DNA of 19,730 nucleotides from Lachnospiraceae bacterium (GTDB lineage: Bacteria; Bacillota; Clostridia; Lachnospirales; Lachnospiraceae): assembly GCA_900764225.1 (NCBI GenBank), contig CAAFNG010000092.1:1-19730 (forward strand), given 5' to 3'. Within the stretch, counting starts at the first letter, position 1; each line of letters begins with the position of its first letter. Positions 15,291-19,730 of this stretch are shown here, piece by piece. The position numbers were made by a program, and so were the translations under genes. The notes under the pieces were generated by a model, which saw nothing but the letters and a program-made list of their open reading frames with translations, had not been told where the DNA came from and made no database searches.

Positions 15291-17102
15291 ATGAAGAACG
15301 AATATGCACAGTGGAGAAAACTGGATAATGCAGCACTGGCTTTCCCTGCGGCAACAGGAAAAAATGACACCAGGGTATTTCGTTTTTACTGTGAACTGAA
15401 AGAAGAGATAAAAGAAGAAACATTGCAGGCAGCACTGGATCAGACCCTGGAAAAATATCCGCTGTTCCGTGCAGTCCTTAGAAAGGGACTGTTCTGGTTT
15501 TATCTGGAGCGGCGGGATATTCCGGCCATTGCGGAAAAGGAGAAGGGAGCACCATGCAGCGGACTTTATATTCCGGATAAAAAAACGCTTCTTTTACGGG
15601 TGAGTTATTATAAGAACCGGATCAATTTCGAGGTATTTCATGCGCTTACGGATGGAACCGGTGCTATGCATTTTCTGATGGAGCTTGTGAAAAATTACAT
15701 CAGGAAGGCTCATCCGGAGGCCGATCTGCCGGAGCTTTTTTCTGAAGAGAATGTTACAGGCAGAGATATGGAGGAGGACAGTTTTTCCCAGTATTATTCC
15801 TCTGATGCGCCACGGAAACGTGAATCCAAGAAGCCAGCCTTTCAGCTGAAAGGCGAGAAGCTCCGCCAGGAGGATATGAGCATCACGGAAGTCTGTATTC
15901 CGGTGAAGGAGATCCATTCCAGGGCAAAAGCCGCCGGGGTATCGATCACGGTTTTTCTGACCGCTGTCATGCTGTGGGCGATTCATGAGGAGGTGCCGAA
16001 AAATCAGGTGAAAAAACCGATCGGCCTGATGATTCCGGTAAATTTAAGAAACTATTTTCCTTCACAGTCCATGGCGAATTTTTTCGGCTGGATCGAGATC
16101 AGCTGCTATTTTTATCCAGATACCACGTTTGAGGATATCCTGAAATCAGTAAAAGAACAGTTCGAAAAAGAACTGAGCAGGGATGTGATCGCCGCGAAGC
16201 TGAACGATCTGGTAAGCCTGGAAAAAAATCCTGTGCTGCGTCTGGTGCCGTTGGAAATCAAGACACCGTTTCTTCTGGCAGGAACCACGCTTGGGGGAAG
16301 ATCCATTACTGCGATTTATTCCAATGTAGGTATTATCCGGATGCCGGAGGAATACCTGGAATATATTCAGCGATTCGGACTTTTTGCAAGTACGGACAGT
16401 CTGCAGTTATGCTCCTGTTCTTTCGGGGATGAAATGGTATTAAGCTTTACATCGAAGATCCCCAATGGAAATATTGAGCGGAATTTTGTGGAAAAACTGA
16501 AAAAAGAGCAGGTGTCCTGTGAGATCCGTGAGAATGATTTTCCGGGACAGAAAGAGGAGCGGAAGCAGCCGGTGAAGGTTTTTGAGAGCTTTACGTTTCT
16601 GTGCATTCTGCTTGCGGTTGTCTGCAATCTGGTGGATTTTATGACAGATAAATGTATCGAATGGGCCTGGTTTGTAACTGCCGGAGCATTTTGCAGCTGG
16701 CTGATGGTTTCGGTGGCTTATGTGAAACGAAGGAATCTTCTGAAGAATGAGATGTGGCAGCTGGTGATCGTAGCGATTGCCGGAGTTCTCTGGGATGTGT
16801 TTACCGGCTGGCGTGGCTGGTCTGTAGATTATCTGCTTCCTCTGGCAGCGCTTGCGGTGATCTGCTCCATGTGGGTGATCACGGCTGTGCAGAAGCTTGA
16901 AACAGCAGAATATATGATCTATCTTCTGGAAGCAGGAACGTTTGGACTGGTGCTTCCGCTGATCTTAAGTGTGACCGGTGTGGTAAAGATTCTGTATCCG
17001 TCACTGATCAGCATGTGCGTAAGTTTTCTGATGCTGGTGTGGCTGCTTCTGTTTAAGCGCAGGGATACGATCCGGGAGATGCAGAAGAAGTTTCGGGTTT
17101 AA
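15291..17102 (+). CDS. Condensation-type acyltransferase with C-terminal membrane domain (DUF6320-like)
   Basis: The 603-aa protein has two parts. Residues 1-410 resemble the alcohol acetyltransferase/condensation superfamily, with the catalytic HALTDGTGA (117-125; HxxxDG), as in PapA and wax-ester synthase enzymes that move an acyl group from CoA or a carrier to an alcohol or amine. Residues about 430-590 hold around six hydrophobic segments (434-451, 457-477, 488-504, 512-533, 542-563, 569-588), a tail that recalls DUF6320. The active domain would thus be anchored at the membrane. Substrates are unknown. It starts 8 nt after the esterase stop, so the two probably act on the same kind of ester. 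Its stop interlocks with that of the convergent DUF3877 gene. Confidence 0.82.
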   Translation: MKNEYAQWRKLDNAALAFPAATGKNDTRVFRFYCELKEEIKEETLQAALDQTLEKYPLFRAVLRKGLFWFYLERRDIPAIAEKEKGAPCSGLYIPDKKTLLLRVSYYKNRINFEVFHALTDGTGAMHFLMELVKNYIRKAHPEADLPELFSEENVTGRDMEEDSFSQYYSSDAPRKRESKKPAFQLKGEKLRQEDMSITEVCIPVKEIHSRAKAAGVSITVFLTAVMLWAIHEEVPKNQVKKPIGLMIPVNLRNYFPSQSMANFFGWIEISCYFYPDTTFEDILKSVKEQFEKELSRDVIAAKLNDLVSLEKNPVLRLVPLEIKTPFLLAGTTLGGRSITAIYSNVGIIRMPEEYLEYIQRFGLFASTDSLQLCSCSFGDEMVLSFTSKIPNGNIERNFVEKLKKEQVSCEIRENDFPGQKEERKQPVKVFESFTFLCILLAVVCNLVDFMTDKCIEWAWFVTAGAFCSWLMVSVAYVKRRNLLKNEMWQLVIVAIAGVLWDVFTGWRGWSVDYLLPLAALAVICSMWVITAVQKLETAEYMIYLLEAGTFGLVLPLILSVTGVVKILYPSLISMCVSFLMLVWLLLFKRRDTIREMQKKFRV

Positions 17103-17116
17103 AACCCGAAATCTTC
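17087..17116. repeat. Dyad over two interlocked stop codons
   Basis: TTTCGGGTTT (17091-17100) and AAACCCGAAA (17102-17111) flank a central A at 17101; outer GAAG (17087-17090) and CTTC (17113-17116) extend it with a one-base bulge. It encodes the last residues of both convergent proteins and may fold as a shared terminator, though no long U run follows. Confidence 0.55.
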
Positions 17117-17632
17117 ATAATCTTCTGGGGTGAATTTGTGATAGATCATATGCTCACCCTCAAGAGAGAGACAGTACCGGTAATCGTCCGGGATTCCGTC
17201 TTCAAAATATACGAGATAATCAAAGCCAGTGCCGGTAGTTTTTTCCATGTGTACATGCTTGGAGTACGCGTGAAAAACTTCCATCACTTCATCCAGCGTA
17301 CAGCCATGGCGGGCTACCGTATTTATGAATCGTACCAGAAATTCACTGGGTTTCCGGTTCTCGTGAACATAGTCGGAGGCCTGTGGAGGCAGTGTGATGC
17401 AGAAACGCTCGTTTTTGGAAGAAGCTTTTATTTTTCCGAGGCGTTCGCAGGCATAGTCGGAGAATTTCTCCATTGCGTGAAGCATTTCGGATTCGCTGAG
17501 CTCTGTGCCCAGAAGACGGTTCAGAGACTGCAGCGGATAATAGAAGCGAGTCACACCACTCATATATCCGATCTTGACCTGCTGTTCCTGGATCATGTCC
17601 AGAAGATTATTTTCCAGTTTTTTGAAATTCAT
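17099..17632 (-). CDS. DUF3877 family protein
   Basis: The 177-aa soluble protein begins MNFKKLENNLLDMIQEQQVK, followed by YYPLQSLNRLLG and a mixed alpha/beta body ending PEDYEDFGF. It resembles DUF3877, a family largely limited to Lachnospiraceae relatives and of unknown function. No catalytic motif or membrane segment is visible. I chose the ATG at 17632, which has GGAAAGGA upstream; a longer frame from 17758 would overlap nth. It lies 31 nt after nth on the same strand and is probably read with it. Confidence 0.75.
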   Translation of the reverse strand: MNFKKLENNLLDMIQEQQVKIGYMSGVTRFYYPLQSLNRLLGTELSESEMLHAMEKFSDYACERLGKIKASSKNERFCITLPPQASDYVHENRKPSEFLVRFINTVARHGCTLDEVMEVFHAYSKHVHMEKTTGTGFDYLVYFEDGIPDDYRYCLSLEGEHMIYHKFTPEDYEDFGF

Positions 17633-17663
17633 AAAGTTAGTCCTTTCCGGAATCTGGCTCAGG

Positions 17664-18299
17664 TCAGATTCCATTTTTTTCGCAGATATCCTTAAGACAG
17701 CAGCGGTCGCAGTAAGGCTTCGTCCGTGCTGTACAGACTTCTCTTCCATGATAAACAAGGCGGTGGCAGAGATCGTTGCCTTCTTCCGGCGGAATGATCT
17801 TCCACAGCTCCATTTCTACTTTTTTCGGATCCTTCAGATCATGGACAAGACCAATGCGGTTGGAAAGACGGATGCAGTGGGTATCGGTTACGATAGCCGG
17901 TTTGCCGAAAACGTCTCCCATAATGAGGTTGGCACTTTTTCTTCCGACACCGGGAAGCTTGAGAAGCGCATTGAAATCCTCCGGAACCTTGTCATGATAC
18001 TGCTCGTGGAGGATACGCATGCACGCGCTGATGTCACGGGCTTTACTTTTTCCCAGGCCGCAGGGGCGGACAATTGCTTCAATATCCTCCGGTTCGGCAG
18101 CTGCCAGTGCGGCAACATCCGGATATTTTGCGTAGAGATCCTGGACAACAACATTGACGCGGGCATCGGTACACTGTGCTGCCAGACGGACGCTTACCAG
18201 AAGCTTCCAGGCATCGTCGTAATCCAGAGTGCAGTCTGCGTCAGGATATTCTTTTTTTAAACGGCTGATGACTTCATAAGCCAGTTCCTGTTTTGTCAT
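17664..18299 (-). CDS. nth: Endonuclease III (Nth)
   Basis: This DNA glycosylase/AP lyase removes oxidised pyrimidines. The 211-aa protein has SVRLAAQCTD (36-45), the helix-hairpin-helix LPGVGRKSAN with catalytic Lys121, VTDTH with Asp139, and a C-terminal [4Fe-4S] cluster of Cys189, Cys197, Cys200 and Cys206. The cluster spacing is C-x7-C-x2-C-x5-C, one residue longer in the first gap than the classical C-x6-C. GGTGA precedes the ATG at about 7 nt. It has its own promoter and probably heads an operon with the DUF3877 gene. It is the second DNA glycosylase within 5 kb, but not in the same transcript as the OGG1-type gene. Confidence 0.95.
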   Translation of the reverse strand: MTKQELAYEVISRLKKEYPDADCTLDYDDAWKLLVSVRLAAQCTDARVNVVVQDLYAKYPDVAALAAAEPEDIEAIVRPCGLGKSKARDISACMRILHEQYHDKVPEDFNALLKLPGVGRKSANLIMGDVFGKPAIVTDTHCIRLSNRIGLVHDLKDPKKVEMELWKIIPPEEGNDLCHRLVYHGREVCTARTKPYCDRCCLKDICEKNGI

Positions 18300-18353
18300 T
18301 TGTATATCACCGATCCTTTCGATGGATTATTATCACAAAGTATTTCTGGTAGG

Positions 18354-18382
18354 ATGATACCACAGTAAATAAAGAATTACAA
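18354..18382 (-). promoter_or_regulatory. Putative nth promoter
   Basis: On the - strand TTGTAA (18377-18382) and TATCAT (18354-18359) have a 17-bp spacer, with TGG before the -10 as an extended -10. Confidence 0.5.
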
Positions 18383-18404
18383 CAATCCAATCCCCCCCAG
18401 GGGC

Positions 18405-18433
18405 TTGTTAAAACAATGACGATTTGATACATT
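18405..18433 (+). promoter_or_regulatory. Putative promoter of the methyltransferase-deacylase gene
   Basis: TTGTTA (18405-18410) and TACATT (18428-18433) are 17 bp apart, with an extended -10 TGA. A leader of about 80 nt would follow. Confidence 0.45.
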
Positions 18434-18440
18434 AAACGTA

Positions 18441-18489
18441 ACCCATGGGGGTATAGAAAGAGTTAGGAAAACCTTACCGGAAAGTCCCC
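18441..18489 (+). other. Possible structured leader of the methyltransferase-deacylase gene
   Basis: GGGGG (18447-18451) can pair with CCCC (18486-18489), enclosing a small AGG-AAAA-CCT hairpin (about 18465-18474). The G run could instead pair with the C run at 18392-18398 if transcription starts further upstream. No known riboswitch consensus was recognised. Confidence 0.3.
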
Positions 18490-18520
18490 TGAAGAAATAA
18501 AAAAAAGCGGAGGAATCAAC

Positions 18521-19702
18521 TTGGAAAAACTTCTTGATGAAATCGAATCTTACTGGAGTACCCGCACGGAAGGGTATTCCGAGGTTAATCATAAAGAGCT
18601 AGCGGGAACACAGAAAAATGCCTGGCTTAAGGTGCTGACCAGTCAGTTTCCGGATAAACCGAAGGAAGAGATCCGGATACTGGATATCGGAACAGGTCCA
18701 GGATTTTTCCCGGTGATCCTGGCAGAAGCCGGATACAAAGTAGATGCTGTGGATTACACAGAGGGAATGCTGGAAAAAGCAAAGGAAAACGCGGGAGAAC
18801 TTTGCCGGAACATTTACTTTCAGCGCATGGATGCACAGAAGCTGGATTTTGCAGACAATACCTTTGATGTGGTGATATCACGAAACCTTACCTGGAATCT
18901 GGAGCATCCGGAGGTGGCTTACAGAGAGTGGGTACGAGTATTAAAAGTAGGCGGAAGACTTTTGAATTTCGATGCCAACTGGTACGGCTATCTCTATAAG
19001 GAGGAGCAGAGAAAGGCTTACGAAAATGACCGCAAAAATGTGGAAAACAACAGTCTGGACGATCATTATCTGTGTACAGATATTGAGCGCATGGAGCGGA
19101 TCGCCCTGCAGGTTCCGCTGTCAAAGATCCACCGTCCGCAGTGGGATGTGAAAACACTTCGTGAGGCAGGACTTCTTGGGATCCGTACAGATACAGAAAT
19201 CTGGAAAACGGTGTGGAGTGAGGAAGAAAGACTGAACTATCAGTCCACACCAATGTTCATGGTAACTGGTGTGAAGCCGGATCATTTCCTGAATCTTCCG
19301 GTGGCAGAGGGGGAAAAAACAGAAGGCTTTCTTGAAATCGGCGATGGAGAGTTTTCCCTTCCTGCGACCATTATCCGCGGAAAAAATCCGGGAAAAACCA
19401 TTCTTGTCACAGCAGGTCTCCATGCAGGAGAATATGTAGGAATCCAGACACTGATCGAGCTTTCCAGGAAACTGAAACCGGAAAAGGTGAACGGTCAGCT
19501 GGTTCTGGTAAAGGTTCTGAATCGAGAGGACTTCGAGAAGCGTGCCGGCAGTATCAGCTGGGAGGATGGAAAAAATCTGAACCGTGTTTTTCCGGGCAAA
19601 AAAGACGGAACAAGAATGGAACGTCTGGCAGCAGCCATTACAGAATCCCTGATCCGCAAAGCAGATTATTATATTGATCTCCATGGCGGAGATGATTATG
19701 AG
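18521..19702 (+). CDS. SAM methyltransferase fused to AstE/aspartoacylase-type deacylase (3' truncated)
   Basis: The frame starts at TTG 18521, 7 nt after GGAGG (18509-18513), and stays open for 394 native codons to the contig end. Residues 1 to about 250 form a class I SAM-dependent methyltransferase: motif I LDIGTGPGFF (54-63), acidic Asp78, then FDVVISRNLTWNLEHP (115-130) and VGGRLLNF. Residues about 265-394 match succinylglutamate desuccinylase/aspartoacylase (M14-type) enzymes: zinc ligands His301 and Glu304 in AGLHAGEYVG, the NLNRVFPG motif (352-359), and His388 in YIDLHGG. So methylation and deacylation (or amide hydrolysis) sit in one chain. Substrate unknown. The C-terminal part is missing; the last codons of the window (from 19703) are adapter, not gene. 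Confidence 0.85.
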
Positions 19703-19730
19703 CTGTCTCTTATACACATCTCCGAGCCCA
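19703..19730 (+). other. Nextera mosaic end plus adapter (artefact)
   Basis: CTGTCTCTTATACACATCT (19703-19721) is the full 19-base mosaic end and CCGAGCCCA continues into the Nextera read-2 adapter. Read on, it gives the known artefact peptide LSLIHISEP on + and a frame starting MYKRQ on -. Confidence 0.97.

Noticed and set aside
17574..18260. 228-aa + strand frame
   Set aside because: Shadow of nth on the opposite strand; nth has full catalytic and cluster motifs.
18377..18592. 71-aa - strand frame upstream of nth
   Set aside because: No ribosome binding site, crosses the promoter region and the start of the methyltransferase gene.
19121..19717. Long - strand frame of 198 aa starting MYKRQ
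   Set aside because: Its start lies in the Nextera adapter and it is antisense to the well-supported methyltransferase-deacylase gene.
1..19730. tRNA, rRNA, CRISPR arrays, insertion sequences, phage genes
   Set aside because: No cloverleaf, regular spaced repeats, transposase or integrase motif noticed; a tRNA or covariance search was not possible here.

Overview
This window is about 19.7 kb of bacterial DNA at moderate GC. It most likely comes from a gut Lachnospiraceae (Clostridia) bacterium. The evidence is a streptococcal/clostridial-type FASII operon with FabK and FabT, Lachnospiraceae-style small families (DUF1294, a YczE/DUF6198-like protein, DUF3877, a DUF6320-like tail), AGGAGG-type ribosome binding sites, and codon use rich in AGA and GGA. 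Genus cannot be fixed from the sequence. Both ends carry Nextera transposon mosaic-end sequence (1-17 and 19703-19730), so the native DNA is only about 18-19702 and both ends are assembly boundaries.

Left edge (18-1071): a small DUF1294 membrane protein on + and a YczE-like membrane protein on - converge on a shared hairpin terminator. Next comes a 275-bp divergent intergenic region with a perfect 23-nt dyad, a near-consensus promoter and a textbook FabT operator over the -10/+1 region.

Centre (1226-11143): one long + strand operon for type II fatty acid synthesis: fabH, fabK, fabD, fabG, fabF, accB, fabZ, accC, a fused accDA, and a FabT-like MarR regulator as last gene, closed by a strong terminator. 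AccB, AccC and AccDA make malonyl-CoA, FabD loads it on ACP, FabH starts the chain, and FabF/G/Z/K elongate it. FabT presumably represses the operon through the operator at its start. Compared with the known streptococcal order, acpP is missing between fabH and fabK, accD and accA are one gene, and fabT sits at the end.

Accessory right half: an orphan HicB-like gene (-); a stand-alone HD (p)ppGpp-hydrolase-like gene (+); a possible 27-aa small protein (-) divergent from an AraC-type regulator, which overlaps an OGG1-type DNA glycosylase gene by 4 nt; then a two-gene unit of an HSL-type alpha/beta hydrolase and a large acyltransferase-like protein with a membrane tail. The hydrolase unit has its own promoter and the strongest ribosome binding site in the window, but no canonical start codon behind it. 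On the - strand follow nth (endonuclease III) and a DUF3877 gene, whose stop codon interlocks with that of the acyltransferase inside a dyad.

Right edge: a TTG-started gene fusing a class I SAM methyltransferase to an AstE/aspartoacylase-type zinc deacylase, cut by the contig end. No rRNA, tRNA, CRISPR array, insertion sequence or phage gene was seen. No stretch over 300 bases lacks a gene.
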